NCBI GenBank assembly: GCA_949752795.1
Contig: OX457060.1
Coordinates: 786,501 to 850,500 of the forward strand
Length of the DNA: 64,000 nucleotides
Direction: 5' to 3'
Source of the DNA: Hyperoodon ampullatus
Lineage: Eukaryota > Chordata > Mammalia > Artiodactyla > Ziphiidae
The notes beneath the pieces are model-generated. The model saw only the letters and a list, made by a program, of their open reading frames with translations, was not told the DNA's origin and did not search any database. A program made the translations under genes and the position numbers. Below, piece after piece: positions 33,281 to 44,876 of the stretch; the first letter of the stretch is position 1; each line of letters begins with the position of its first letter.

Positions 33281-34789
33281 TTTCTCATCATTCCCTTAGG
33301 CCCTTTCTAGATAACTAGCTTCTTATTTTCTGATTAATGAAGAGGTTATTAATAGCTGATAGCCTGATATGTTGCCTCTCAGAAAGGAATTTGTGTTCTA
33401 ATAGCAGGTTCAAAGGCCTGACTCATTAATGGTGTGCATTTCAAATAATGGACTAGAAGAGGTTTGTGGGAAGTGTGGGTGTGTAGAGTCAGAGACAGAA
33501 GGTGTTTCCATCTACTATGCATGTGCCTGCCTCTCAGCCCCTGTAGAAAGCTGGTCTGATTTATGTGTATTAACTTTTAATTCATTATGCAAAACAAAAA
33601 TTCTCCATAGAACACTTAATAATTGTGGCAAAGCTGAAAGCCAGCTGCTGTTTCGTTCCCTTACAAATATTCTTTCCATTCAACTGCAGTTTTCTCTCTT
33701 TTGCCATCTTGGCCCGTGAATCTGTAAGCTATGCTAAAGAAAGAGGACTGTCTGAGGTTATCCCAAAGAATGAAGATCTGGTCTTCATAACCTCTTCCAC
33801 GGTATCTTCCTGGAGCACATGAGCAATGCTCACTTATGTTCACTCTTGAGGTTGCAGAGGGTGGCATTTTCCAATGCAACTGGGAGAGGAGGGAGTCTCT
33901 TAGGATGTCTCTACCAATGAGCAGTACAGTCTTTCTTATTTCTTTGGATTATGTCTGAACGGCCTCACCTCAACCAAGCACACAATTCTGATGGTTCTGC
34001 CTCACCCGGTAGTATGTACTGTCTATCCTATAAGGTATATCAAAGGAGACAATTGATGGTAAAGAGCAGTGCAAATTCTGAAGGCCTGCTTGTTTTGTGA
34101 CTGCTTGTTCTCTTATTTAATTCAGTCACTACGGTTTTCTGTGGATTATATTTCTCACATTTTAGAAGACCAAGTATATTTAAATAATTTGGTGTAAAGC
34201 CCAGCAAAGTACCGTGCATGAACTGACACTGAATAAATAACCAGTGGGGAGAAAACAGAGGTTTGCAAACATGGCAACCAAGAAACCAGGGCACAATTCA
34301 ACTTAACCTTGAGCAGTTGGCCCTCAGAGGAAATGTCTAGGTGTCTCCGTGGAGGAGATGCCATTGTCTGTATTTGTAATGGAAGTATCTTCCCCATTCT
34401 TTTCTCCATCAACCCCACTGCATGTTAGAAACATTGTGTATACATGAGGGGAAAAAACTAAAACTTGGTTAAATTGGCTATTCCAAACAATATTATTGAA
34501 GTTACTTAGAGGCCATGACAGTGGGTCATCATGGGAGCAAGATACAGCCTTTGATCTGTCTTCAGGATGCAGTGTGTTTACAAAAGCAATCACTCAAGGT
34601 TAATAGCCTGCATCTGTGGTGTTTGGTAGTTAAAGAATCAATTTAAATGTCTTATGCAAAGGAAAACCTTAACAATATTTTGTGCTGGTTAATGCATTTC
34701 AAGTATACTTGAGATTTAAGGAGCAGACAAAAAGGAAAAGAAGTGGATTTCTCATGGTTTAGACTGGTGGTGAAAACCATTTTTAAAAA
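33281..34789. other. Unassigned sequence
   Basis: No gene or repeat family recognised in 1.5 kb. Frames such as 33429-33719 (+) have no known domain. Confidence 0.4.
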
Positions 34790-35091
34790 AATCTAATCTC
34801 AAAAAAATTTTTTATTCAATTTATTTAAACTTATAAAAAGGTTCACCCATTTCTCCCACCACTTACCCCCCGCCTCTTGCAACCACCAATCTGTTCTCAG
34901 TATCTTATGAGCTTGTTTTTGTTTTTTAAATTCCACATATAAGAGAGATCATATGGTATTCGTCTTTCTCTGACTTATTTCACTTAGCATAATGCCCTTG
35001 AGATCCATCCATGTTGTGGCAGATGGCAAGATTTTATTCTTCTTTGTGGCTGAATAATATTCTACTGTATATATACACACCACAGTTTCTT

Positions 35092-35446
35092 TTCTTTTTT
35101 TTAACTACATAGTCTTTTTTTATTTGTTTACTTTTAAATTTATTAAATTTATTTATTTTTGGCTGGGTTGGGTCTTTGCTGCTGCACATGGGCTTTCTCT
35201 AGTTGCAGCGAGCAGTGGCTACTCTTTGTTGCAGTGCACAGCCTTCTCATTATGGTGGCTTCTCTTGTTGCAGAGCACAGGCTCTAGGCACATGGGCTTC
35301 AGTAGTTGTGGCACGCAGGCTCGGTAGTTGTGGCTCACGGGCTTAGTTGCTCTGCAGCATGTGGTATCTTCCTGGACCAGGGCTTGAACCTGTGTCCCCT
35401 GCATTGGCAGGCAGATTCTTAACCATTGTGCCACCAGGGAAGCCCC
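35092..35446 (-). mobile_element. CHR-type SINE, long form
   Basis: It lies in reverse inside the older L1 3' UTR, with the T-rich tail at the left and 'gtgccaccagggaagcccc' at the right. The exact 17-bp duplication starting 'acacaccaca' lies at 35075-35091 and 35447-35463. Confidence 0.93.
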
Positions 35447-35547
35447 ACACACCACAGTTTCTTAATCCATTCATCCATTGATGGACACTTAGGTTGGTTC
35501 CATATCTTGGCTAATTCTGTGATGAACATAGGGGTAGCCATATCTTT

Positions 35548-37787
35548 TCAAATTAGTATTTTCATTTTCTTTGGATAAATACCCAGAAGTGGAATTACTA
35601 GATCGTATGGTGGTTCTATTTTTAATTTTTTGTGGAACCTACATACTGTTATCCGTATTGGCTCTACCAATTTACGTTCCCACCAACAGTGCATGAGGGT
35701 TCCCTTTTTTACAAATCCTTGCCAATGCTTGTTATTTTTTGTCTTTTTGATGATAGCCATTCTAAGAGGTATAATGTGATATCTCATTGTGGTTTTGATT
35801 TGCATTTCTGTAATGATTAATGATGTTGAGCATCTTTTCATGTACATGTTGGCCATCTGTATGACTTTGTAAAAAAAATGTCTATTCAGCTCTTATGCCC
35901 ATTTTTAATTGGATTGTTTGAGCTCTGTTTTTTTTTTGTTTGTGTTTGCTATTGAGTTGTATGAGTTCTTTATGTATCTTGGATATTAGCCCCTTATCAG
36001 ATGCATAATTGGCAAATATTTCCTCCCATTCTATAGTTTCCCTTTTCATTTCTTGGTGGTTTCCTTTTCTGTGCAGAAGCATTTTAGTTTGATGTACTCC
36101 CACTTGTTTATCTTTGCCTTTGTTCTTTTGCATTTGACATAGATTCAAAAAATCATCGCCAGACCTATGTCAATGAGCTTACCACTTGTGTTTTCTTCTA
36201 GGAATTTTATGTTGTCATGTCTTACATTCAAGTATGTAATCCCTTTAGGGTTAATTTTTGTATATGTTATGAGATAGTTGTCCAGTTTCAGTCTTTTGCA
36301 TGTAGTTATCCAGTTTTTCCAGCACCTTTTATTGAAGAGATTGTCCTTTCCCCATTGTATATTCTTCGGTCCTTTGTCATAACTTAATTTACCATATATG
36401 TGTGGGTTAATTTCTGGGCTCTCTGTTTCGTTCCATTGATCTATGTGTCCTTTTATATGCAAATACCATACTGTTGCAGTTACTTTAGCTTTGTAATACA
36501 GTTTGAAATCAGGGAGTGTGCTACTTCCAGCTTTGTTATTCTTAAGATTACTTTGGCTATTTGGGGTCTTTTATGTTTCCATACACATTTTAAGATTATT
36601 TATCTTATTTCTGTGAAAAATGCCACTGGAATTTTGATAGGGGTTGGATTGAACCTGTATATTGCTTCTGGTAGTATGGACATTTTAACAATACTAATTC
36701 TTTCAATGCATGAGCATGGAATATCTTTCCATTTATTTGTGCTGTCTTCAAGTTCTTTCATCAATGTCTTGTGGTTTTCAGTATAGAGATCTTTCACCTC
36801 CTTGGTTAAATTTCTTCCTTGGTATTTTATTCTTTGATGCTATTGTAAATGGGATTATTTTCCTAATTTCTCTTTCTGATAGTCCATTATTACTATAAAG
36901 AAATGCAGCTGATTTTTGTGTATTGATTTTTTGTCCTGCACCTTTACTGAATTTGTTTATTAGTTCTAACCATTTTTTGATGGAATCTTTAGGGTTTTCT
37001 ATGCATAGTATCATGGCATCTGCAAATAGAGGCAAGTTTACTTCTTCCTTTCCAATTTGGATGCCTTTTATTTATTTATTTTTTGTCTTGCCTAATTGCT
37101 GTGGCTAAAACGTCCAATAGTATGTTGAATAAAAGTGGCTGGAATGACATCCTTGTCTTGTTCCTGATATTAGAGCAAAAGATTTCAGCTTTTCACTATT
37201 GAGTATGGTGTTAGTTGTGGGCTTGCCATATATAGCCTTTATTATGTTCGGGTATGTTCCTCCTATACCCGCTTTGTTGAGAGTTCTTTTTTTTTTTTTT
37301 ATCATAAATGGATGTTGAATTTTGTCAGATGCTTTTTCTGCATCCATTGAGATGATCATATGATTTTTATCCTTCATTTTGTTAATATGGTGAATCACAC
37401 TGACTGACTTGCAGATGTTGAACCATCCTTGCATCGCTGATAAATCCCCTTTGATCATGGTGTATGATCCTTTTAATGTATTGTTGAATTCAGTTTGCTA
37501 ATATTTTGTTGAGGATTTTTCGCCTATGTTTATCAGTGATTTGGGCCTGTAATTTTCTTTCTTGTATGCCATCCTTGTTTGGTTTTGGTATCAGGGTAAT
37601 ACAGACCTCGTAAAATGTATTTGGAGGAGTTCTCCCATATTTTGAGGGAGAGTTTGAGAAAGATTGATATTAATGCTTTGAAAGTTTGGTGGAATTCACT
37701 GGTGAAGCCATCTGGTCCTGGACTCATGTTTGTTGGGAGATTTTTGATTACCAATTCAGATGCCTTTCTAGTAATTGATCTGTTCAT
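35548..37787 (-). pseudogene. ORF2 remnant of the older L1 (RT to C-terminus)
   Basis: A string of broken minus frames carries L1 ORF2 protein. The 37533-37787 frame has 'TNMSPGPDGFTSEFHQTF'. The 37105-37458 frame has '[15 protein letters not shown]' and '[12 protein letters not shown]'. The 36778-37035 frame has '[16 protein letters not shown]', and the 35548-35856 frame has the C-terminal 'GTLMHCWW' region. The RT catalytic box reads FADA instead of FADD, and the C-terminal Cys motif has lost cysteines, so no activity is possible. Confidence 0.85.
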
Positions 37788-38335
37788 ATTTCCTATTCAT
37801 CATGATTCAGTCTTGGTAGATGATATGTTTCTAGGAGTTTATATATACTCTAGGTTGTCCAGTTTGTTGGCATGTAATTCTTCATAGTAGTCTCTTATGA
37901 TTCTTTGTATTTCTGTGGTATTAGTTGTAACATCTTCCCTCTCACTTTTGATTTGTTTGAGTCCTCTCTTTTTCTCTTGGTGAGTCTAGCTAAAGGTTTG
38001 TCAATTTTGCTTATCTTTTCAGTGAACCAGCTCTTAGTTTAATTGCTCTTTTCTCTTGTTTTTTAAAGTCTCTATTTCATCTATTTCTGCTCTTATCTTT
38101 GTTATTTCTTCTACTAACGTTTGGCTTCATTGGTTCTTCTTTTTCTAGATCCTTGGGGTGTAAAATTAGGTTGTTTATTTGAAACTTGTTTCTTGAGGTA
38201 AGCATTTATTACTATGGACTTCCCTCTTAGAACTGTTTTTGCCCCATCCCATAGATTTTGGATTGTTGTGTGTCCATTTTCATTTGTCTCCAGGTATCTT
38301 TTGATTTCTTCTATTTCTTTTGTAGATTTTTTTTT

Positions 38336-38508
38336 TGATGTGGACCATTTTTAAAGTCTTTATTGAATTTGTTACAATATTGCTTCTGCTTTATGTTTTG
38401 GTTTTTTGGCCCTGAGGCATGTGGGATCTTAGCTCCCCGACCAGGGATTGAACCTGCACCCCCTGCATTGGAAGGCGAAGTCTTAACCACTAGACTGCCA
38501 GGCAAGTC
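38336..38508 (-). mobile_element. tRNA-derived SINE, third subtype
   Basis: It lies in reverse inside the older L1. Words are 'ttggccctgaggcatgtggg', 'cgaccagggattgaacctgc' and 'agactgccaggcaagtccc'. An A/T tail is at the left. The flanking duplication is imperfect, around 'tcttctttgatt'-like sequence. Confidence 0.85.
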
Positions 38509-38653
38509 CCTCTTCTTTGATTGCTTCAGTGACCCATTGCTTGTTTACTAGCATATTGTTTAGCCTCCAAATGTTTGTGGTTTTTGCAGTTTTTTTGTTG
38601 TAATTGATTTCTAGTCTCATACTGTTGTGGTCAGAAAAGATGTATGATATGAT

Positions 38654-39290
38654 TTAAATCTTCTTAAATTTACTGAGAATTGTTTTGTGACCTAGCATGT
38701 TATCTATCCTGGAGAATGTTCCATGTGCACTTGAAAAGAAAGTGTATTCTGCTTTTGGATGGAATGTTCTATTTATATCTATTATGTCTGCTTGGTCTAA
38801 TGTGTCATTTAAGGCCAGTATTTCCTTATTGGCGTTTTGTCTGGGTGATCTGTCCACTGATGTAAGTGAGGTGTTGAAGTCGCCTCCTATTATTGTGTTG
38901 CTGTCAATTTCTCTCTTTATATTTGTTTATATTTGCTCTATCTATTTAGGTTCTCCTATATTGGGTGCATATATTTTTACAGTTGTTATGTGTTCTTGGA
39001 TTGAGCCCTTTATAATTATGTTATGTCCTTCTTTGTCTCTTGTTACAGTCTTTTTTTTTTTTTAAGTCTATTTTGTCTGGTATAAGTTTTGCTACAGCTT
39101 TCCTTTTGTTTCCATTTGCATGGAATACCTTTTACCATCCCCTCAGTTTGTGTCTTTCGATCTGATTTGTCTCTCTTGTAGGCAGCATATAGATGTGTCT
39201 TGTGTTTTTATACATTCAGCCACTCTGTTTTTTGATTGGAGAAATCAGTGTGTTTACATTTAAAATAATTATTGTTAGGTACATGGTTAT
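38654..39290 (-). pseudogene. Endonuclease-domain remnant of the older L1 ORF2
   Basis: The 38654-38857 minus frame encodes 'MDRSPRQNANKEILALNDTL' and 'SAHGTFSRIDNMLGHK', the C-terminal half of the L1 APE-type endonuclease. The N-terminal half continues in other frames to about 39290. Confidence 0.8.
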
Positions 39291-42076
39291 TGCCATCTTG
39301 TTAATTCTTTTGCTGTTTTTGTAGTTCCTCTCTGTTCCTTTTTTTAATATTTTAATTTTATTAGAGTATAGTTGATTTACAATGTTGTGTTAGTTGCACC
39401 TGTACAGCAAAGTGATTCAGTTATACATATACATATATTCATTCTTTTTTTGGTTCTTTTCTCGTACAGCTTACCACAGAGTATTGAGTAGAGTTCCCTG
39501 TGCTATACAGTAGGCCCTTGTTGGTTATCTATCATATATATAGTAGTGTGTGTTTGTTCATCCAAGCTCCTGATTTATCCATTGCCCCAACGTTTCCCCT
39601 TTGGTGACCATAAGTTTGTTTTTGATATCTGTAAGTCTGTTTCTGTTTTGTAAATAAGTTCATTTCTATCTTTTTTTAAAATTAGATGCCACATATGAGT
39701 GATGTCATATGATATTTATCTTTCTCTGTCTGACTTACTTCAGTATGATAATTTCTAGGTTCACCCATGTTGCTACAAATGGCATTATTTCATTCTTTTT
39801 GTGGCTGAGTAATATTCCATTGTATATATGTACCACATCTTCTTTATTCATTCCTCTGTCAATGGACATTTAGGTTATTTCTATGCCTCAGCTATTGTAA
39901 ATAGTGCTTCAGTGAACATTAGGGTGCATATATCCTTTCAGATTATTGTTTTCTCCAAAGATATGGCCAACAATGGGATTGCTGGATCATATGGTAGTTC
40001 TATTTTTAGTTTTTTAAGGAACCTCCATACTGTTCTCCATAGTGGTTGTACCAATATACAGTACCACCAACAGTGTAGGAGGGTTCCCTTTTCTCCACAC
40101 CCTCTCCAGTATTTATTGTTTGTAGACTTTTTGATGATGACTATTTTGACTGATGTGAGGTGGTACCTCATTGTAGGTTTGATTTGCATTTCTTTGACAA
40201 TTAGTGCTGTCGAGCATTTTTTAATTTGTTTTTTGGCCATCTGTCTTCTTTGGAGAAATGTATATTTAGATATTTTGCCATTTTTTGATTGGTTGTTTAT
40301 TTTTCTGACATAGAGCTGCATGAGCTGTTTGTGTATTTCGGAGATTAATCTCATGTCTGTCACTTCATTTGCAAATATCTTCTCATTCTGTGGGTTGTCT
40401 TTTCATTTTCTTGTTGATTTTCCTTTTTTGTGCAGAAGCTTTTACGTTTCATTAGGTTCTATTTGTTTATTTTAATTTTATTTTCATTATTCTAAGAGGT
40501 GGATCAAAAAAGATTTTACTGTGATTTATGTTAAAGAATGTTCAGCCCATGTTTTCCTCTAAGAGTTTTATTGTGTCCGACCTTACGTTTAGATCTTTGA
40601 TCCATTTCGAGTTTATTTTTGTGTATGGTGTTAGAGAGTGTTCTAATTTCATGTTTTGACATGTAGCTCTCCAGTTTTCCCAGCACCACTTACTGAAGAG
40701 ACTGTCTTTTCTCCACTGTATATTCTTGCCTCCCTTGTCATAGATTAATTGATCATAGGTGCATGAGTTTATTTCTGAACTTTCTGTCCTGTCCTATTCC
40801 ATTGATCTATATTTCTGGTTTTGTTCCAGTACCATACTATTTTAATGACTAGCTTTGTAGTATAGTCTAAAGTCAGGGAGTCTGATTCCTCCAGCTCTGT
40901 TTTTCTTTCTCAAGATTGCTTTGGCTATTTGGGGTCTTCTGTATTTCCATATAAATTTAAAAATTTTTTGTTCTAGTTCTGTGAAAAATGCCATTGGTAA
41001 TTTGATGGGGATTGCATTGGAACTGTAGATTGCTTTGGGTAGTACAGGCATTTAGACAATATGGATTGTTCCCATCCAAAAACATGGTATATCCTTTCAC
41101 CTGTTTGTGTCATCTCCAATTTCTTTCATCAGTGTCTGATAGTTTTCAGAATAGAGGTCTTTTGTACCTAGGTCCTTTATTCTTTTGGATGCAATGGTAA
41201 ATGGGATTGTTTCCTTAATTTCTCTTTCTGATCTTTTGTTATTAGTGTATGGGAATGCAAGAGATTTCTGTGTATTAATTTTGTATCCTGAAACTTTACT
41301 GAATTCATTGATGAGCTCTAGTAGTTTTCTGGTAGCATCTTTAGGATTCTCTATGTACAGTATCATGTCATCTGCAATCAGTGACAGTTTTAATTCTACT
41401 TTTCTGATTTGGATTCCTTTTATTTCTTTTTCTTCTCTGATTGCTGTGGCTAAAACTTCCAAAACTATGTTGAATAATAGTGATGAGAGTGGGCAACCTT
41501 GTCTTGGTCCTGATCTTAGAGGAAATGCTTTCAGTTTTTCACCATTAAGAATAATGTTTGCTGTGGGTTTGTCATATATGGCCTTTATTATATTGAGGTA
41601 GGTTCCCTCTATGCCCACTTTTTGGAGAGTTTTTAATCATAAATGGGTGTTGAATTTTGTCGACAGCTTTTTCTGCATCTATTGAGATGATAATATGGTT
41701 TTTATTCTTTAGTCAGTAGTTAATGTGGTGTATCACACTGATTGATTTACGGATATTGAAGATTCCTTGTGTCCCTGGGATAAATCCTACTTGATCATGG
41801 TGTATGATCCTTTTTATGTATTGTTGGATTCGATTTTCTAGTATTTTGTTGAGTATCTTTGTATCTATGTTCATAGTGATATTGGCCTGTAATTTTCTTT
41901 TTTTGTGGTATCTTTGTCTGGTTTTGGTATCAGGGTGGTGGCGGCATCATAGAATGAGTTTGGGAGTGTTCCTTGCTCTGCAATTCTATGGAAAAGTTTA
42001 AAAAGGGTAGGTGTTAACTCTTTTCCAAATGTTCAATATAATTCACCTATGAAGCCATCTGGTCCTGTACTTTTGT

Positions 42077-42188
42077 TTGTTGGAAGTTTTTTATTTTTTT
42101 ATTATTTTTTAATTTTTTAATTTTTTTAAAATTAATTTCTGCTTTATAACAAAGTGAATCAGTCATACATATATTGTTGGAAGTTTTT
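42077..42188 (-). mobile_element. Very short 5'-truncated L1 insertion
   Basis: The exact 15-bp duplication 'ttgttggaagttttt' at 42077-42091 and 42174-42188 encloses a T/A-rich tail plus about 40 bp matching the complement of the L1 3' UTR end ('aacaaagtgaatcagtcata'). It is nested inside ORF2 of the younger L1. Confidence 0.85.
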
Positions 42189-42312
42189 AAATCACTGTTT
42201 CAATTTTAGTACTTGTGTTTGGTCTGTTCATATTCTCTATTTATTCCTGATTCAGTCTTAGAAGGTTGTATCTTTCTAAGAATTTGTCCATTTCTTCTAG
42301 GTTGTCCATTTT

Positions 42313-42494
42313 ATTGGCATAGAGTTGCTTTTGGTAGTCTCTTATGATCCTTTGTATTTCTGCAGTGTCAATTGTAACTTCTTTTTCATTTCTTCTTTAA
42401 TTGGCGTAGAGTTTCTTGTGGCAGTCTCTTATGATCCTTTGTATTTCTGCAGTGTTAATTGTAACTTCTCCTTTTACATTTCTTCTTTAATTGA
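42313..42494 (-). repeat. 87-bp tandem duplication inside L1 ORF2
   Basis: Unit 1 (42313-42399) and unit 2 (42400 to about 42494) share 'gtctcttatgatcctttgta' and 'tttctgcagtgt', with several substitutions. The period is 87 bp, a multiple of three. It lies between the endonuclease and reverse-transcriptase parts of ORF2. Confidence 0.85.
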
Positions 42495-43949
42495 TTTGAG
42501 TCCTCTCTTTTTCTTGATGAGTCTGGCTAAAGGTTTATCAGTTTTGTTCATCTTCTCAAAGAACCAGCTTTTACTTTCATTGATCTTTGCTATTGTTTTC
42601 TTCATCTCTGTTTCATTTATTCCTGCTCTGATCTTTATGATTTTTTCCTTCTACTAACTTTGGGTTTTGTTTCTTTCTCTTTCTCTAGTTGGTTTAGGTG
42701 TAAGGTTAGGTTGTTTATTTGAGATTTTTCTTATTTCCTGAGGTAAGATTGTATTGCTATAAACTTCTCTTTTAGGCCTGCTTTTACTGAGTTCTGAAGG
42801 TTTTGGACCATCGTATTTTCATTGTCATTTGTCTCTAGGTATTTTTTTAATTTCCTCTTTAACTTCTTCAGTAATCTGTTGGTTGTTTAGTAACATATTG
42901 TTTAGCCTCCATGTGTTTGTGGTTTTTACAGTTTTTTCCCCCGTAATTGATTTCTAATCCCATAGCGTTGTGGTCAGAAAAGATGCTTGGTATGATTTCA
43001 ATTTTCTTAAATTTACCAAGGCTTGATTTGTGGCCCAAGATGTGATCTCTCCTGGAGACTGTTCCATGTACACTTGAGAAGGAAGTGTATTAGGCTGCTT
43101 TCTGATGGAATGTTCTGTAAATATCAATTAAGTCCATCTGGTCTAATGTGTCATTTAAGGCCTGTGTTTCCTTATTGATTTTCTGTCTGGATGATCTGTC
43201 CATTGATGAGAGTGGGGTATTAAAGTCCCCCACTATTATTGTGTTACTGTCAGTTTCTCCTTTTATGGCTGTTAGCATTTGCATTATATATTGAGGTGCT
43301 CCTATGTTGCGTGCATATATATTTACAATTGTTATATCTTCTTCTTGGATCGATCCCTTGATCCTTATGTAGTGTCTTTCTTTGTCTCTTGTAACACTCT
43401 TTATTTTAGAGTCTATTTTGTCTATTTTGTCTGATGTGATTATTGCTACTCTGGCTATCTTTTGATTTCAGTTTGCATGGAATATCTTTTTCCATTCCTT
43501 CACTTTCTGCATGTGTCCCTAGATCTGAAGTGGGTCTCTCATAGAGAGCATATATACAGGTCTTGTTTTTGTATCCATTCAGCCAGTCCATGTCTTTTTT
43601 TGGTTGGAGCATTTAATCCGTTTACATTTAAGGTCATTATTGATATGTATGTTCCTATTGCCATTTTCTTAATTGTTTTGAATTTGTTTTTGAAGGTCTT
43701 TTTTCTTCCTCTTTTGTTCTCTTCTTCTGTGATTTGATGTCTGTCTTTAGTGAAGTGTTTGGATTGCTTTTTCTCTTTTGTGTGTGTATCTATTGTAGAT
43801 TTTTGGTTTGTAGTTCCCATGAGGCTTTGATATAGCAGTCTATATATAAACAAGATTGTTTTCAGTTGCTGGTCTTTTAATTTCAAATGCCTTTCCAATA
43901 TCCTGCATTTGTACTCTCCTCATGATTGCTGGTTTTGATATCAAATTTC

Positions 43950-44761
43950 TTTGTGTATGATTTCCTACCTTTATCTTTTCCTTTACTGGTGAGCTTCCCC
44001 ATTTGTAATTTTCTTGACTCTATTTGTGGCCTTTTCTTTTCTACCTAGAGAAGTTCCTTCAGGATTTGTTGTAATGCTGGTTTGGTGTTGCTGAATTCTC
44101 TTAGCCTTTGCTTGTCTGTAAAACTTCTGATTTCTCCTTTGAATTTGAACGAGAGTCTTGCTGGCTAGAGTATTCTTGGTTGTAGCTTTTTCCCTTTCAT
44201 CACTTTAAATATGTCATGCCACTCCCTTTTGGCCTGCAGAGTTTTTGCTGAAAAATCAGCTGATAACCTTATGGGGGTTCTCTTGTATGTTATTTGTTGC
44301 TTTTTCCTTGTTGCTGTTATTATTATTTTTTTTGGCCTTTAATTTTTATCAGTTTTATTAATATGTGTCTCAGCATGTTTCTCCTTGGGTTTATCTTGTA
44401 TGGGACTCCTGTGCTTCTTGGACTTGATTGAGTGTTTCCTTTCTCATGTTAGGGAAGTTTTTGGCTATAATCTCTTCAAATATTTTCTCAGCCCCTTTCG
44501 CTCTCTCTTCTCCTTCTGGGACCCCTATAATGCGAATGTTGGTGGGTTTAATGTTGTCCCAGAGGTCTCTGAGACTGTCTTCATTCTTTTCATTCTTTTT
44601 TTCTGTTCTGTGGCAGTGATTTTCACCATTCTGTCTTCCAGCTCACTTATTCATTCTTCTGCCTTAGTTATTTTGCTATTGATTCCTTCTAGTGTATTTC
44701 TCATATTTTTCATTTCAGTTATTGTATTGTTCACCTCTGTTCTTTAAACCTTCCCTTTGTT
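43950..44761 (-). pseudogene. ORF1 partial remnant of the younger L1
   Basis: The complement carries ORF1 words such as those around 'cacttatt', 'gaagacagaatggtgaaaat' and 'cagaggtgaacaatacaat'. This covers the RNA-binding C-terminal region and part of the coiled coil. The ORF1 start is absent because the L1 ends at the U6 junction. Confidence 0.75.
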
Positions 44762-44863
44762 AAAAATATTGAACACTTCACGAATTTGCATCCTTGTGCA
44801 GGGACCATGCTAATCTTCTCTGTATTGTTCCAATTTTAGTATATGTGCTGCTGAAGTGACCAC
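44762..44863 (-). ncRNA. U6 snRNA retro-copy (pseudogene) fused to L1
   Basis: Read on the minus strand, this gives the U6 snRNA from its 5' end ('gcacatatactaaaattgga') through 'acagagaagattagcatggt' to the 3' 'aaattcgtgaagtgttcaat' and a T-run. Relative to mammalian U6 it has several transitions and lacks about 5 nt ('gacac' region) between 'aaggat' and 'gcaaattcg'. The 5' end abuts the target-site duplication and the 3' U-run joins L1 ORF1 directly. No PSE or TATA element is expected, because upstream sequence is older L1. It is a template-switch product, not a working snRNA gene. Confidence 0.95.
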
Positions 44864-44876
44864 ATCTGTTCCTTTT

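Larger units (their letters stand above)
34790..39342 (-). mobile_element. Older L1, 3' part (outer element of the nested stack)
   Basis: From an A/T-rich tail near 34790-34840, the L1 3' UTR and the whole ORF2 region run rightward in reverse. The element is broken at the 12-bp duplication 'tctgttcctttt' (39331-39342) by a younger L1 and resumes at 44877. Two SINEs interrupt it at about 35092 and 38336. Frames are heavily broken. It is older than the L1 it contains. Confidence 0.9.
39700..43664 (-). pseudogene. ORF2 of the younger L1, broken
   Basis: The ORF2 start is at about 43664, where a minus frame reads 'SIMTLNVNGLNAPTKKRH'. The endonuclease continues with 'TIIVGDFNTPLSSMDRSS' (43090-43284 frame). 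The reverse transcriptase is in the 41097-41618 frame with '[20 protein letters not shown]' and '[13 protein letters not shown]'. The fingers/thumb part '[19 protein letters not shown]' is in 40842-41051. The C-terminal Cys motif '[14 protein letters not shown]' is in 39938-40363. The usual FADD box reads IADD. Frameshifts and stops separate these pieces. Confidence 0.88.
39343..44761 (-). mobile_element. Younger L1, 5'-truncated within ORF1, fused to U6
   Basis: Minus-strand L1 with its 3' UTR starting at about 39343 and all of ORF2, ending inside ORF1 at about 44761, where a U6 snRNA copy is joined in the same orientation. Together they are bounded by the exact 12-bp duplication 'tctgttcctttt' at 39331-39342 and 44865-44876. 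A small L1 insertion and an 87-bp tandem duplication lie inside it. It split the older L1. ORF2 is broken many times. Confidence 0.93.

Noticed and set aside
39828..40313. A 161-codon plus-strand frame as a membrane-protein gene
   Set aside because: It is the antisense of L1 3' sequence. The hydrophobic look comes from T-rich codons.
44762..44863. A functional U6 snRNA gene
   Set aside because: It has several substitutions and a 5-nt deletion, lies in an L1 fusion, and its upstream sequence is older L1 rather than a PSE/TATA promoter.
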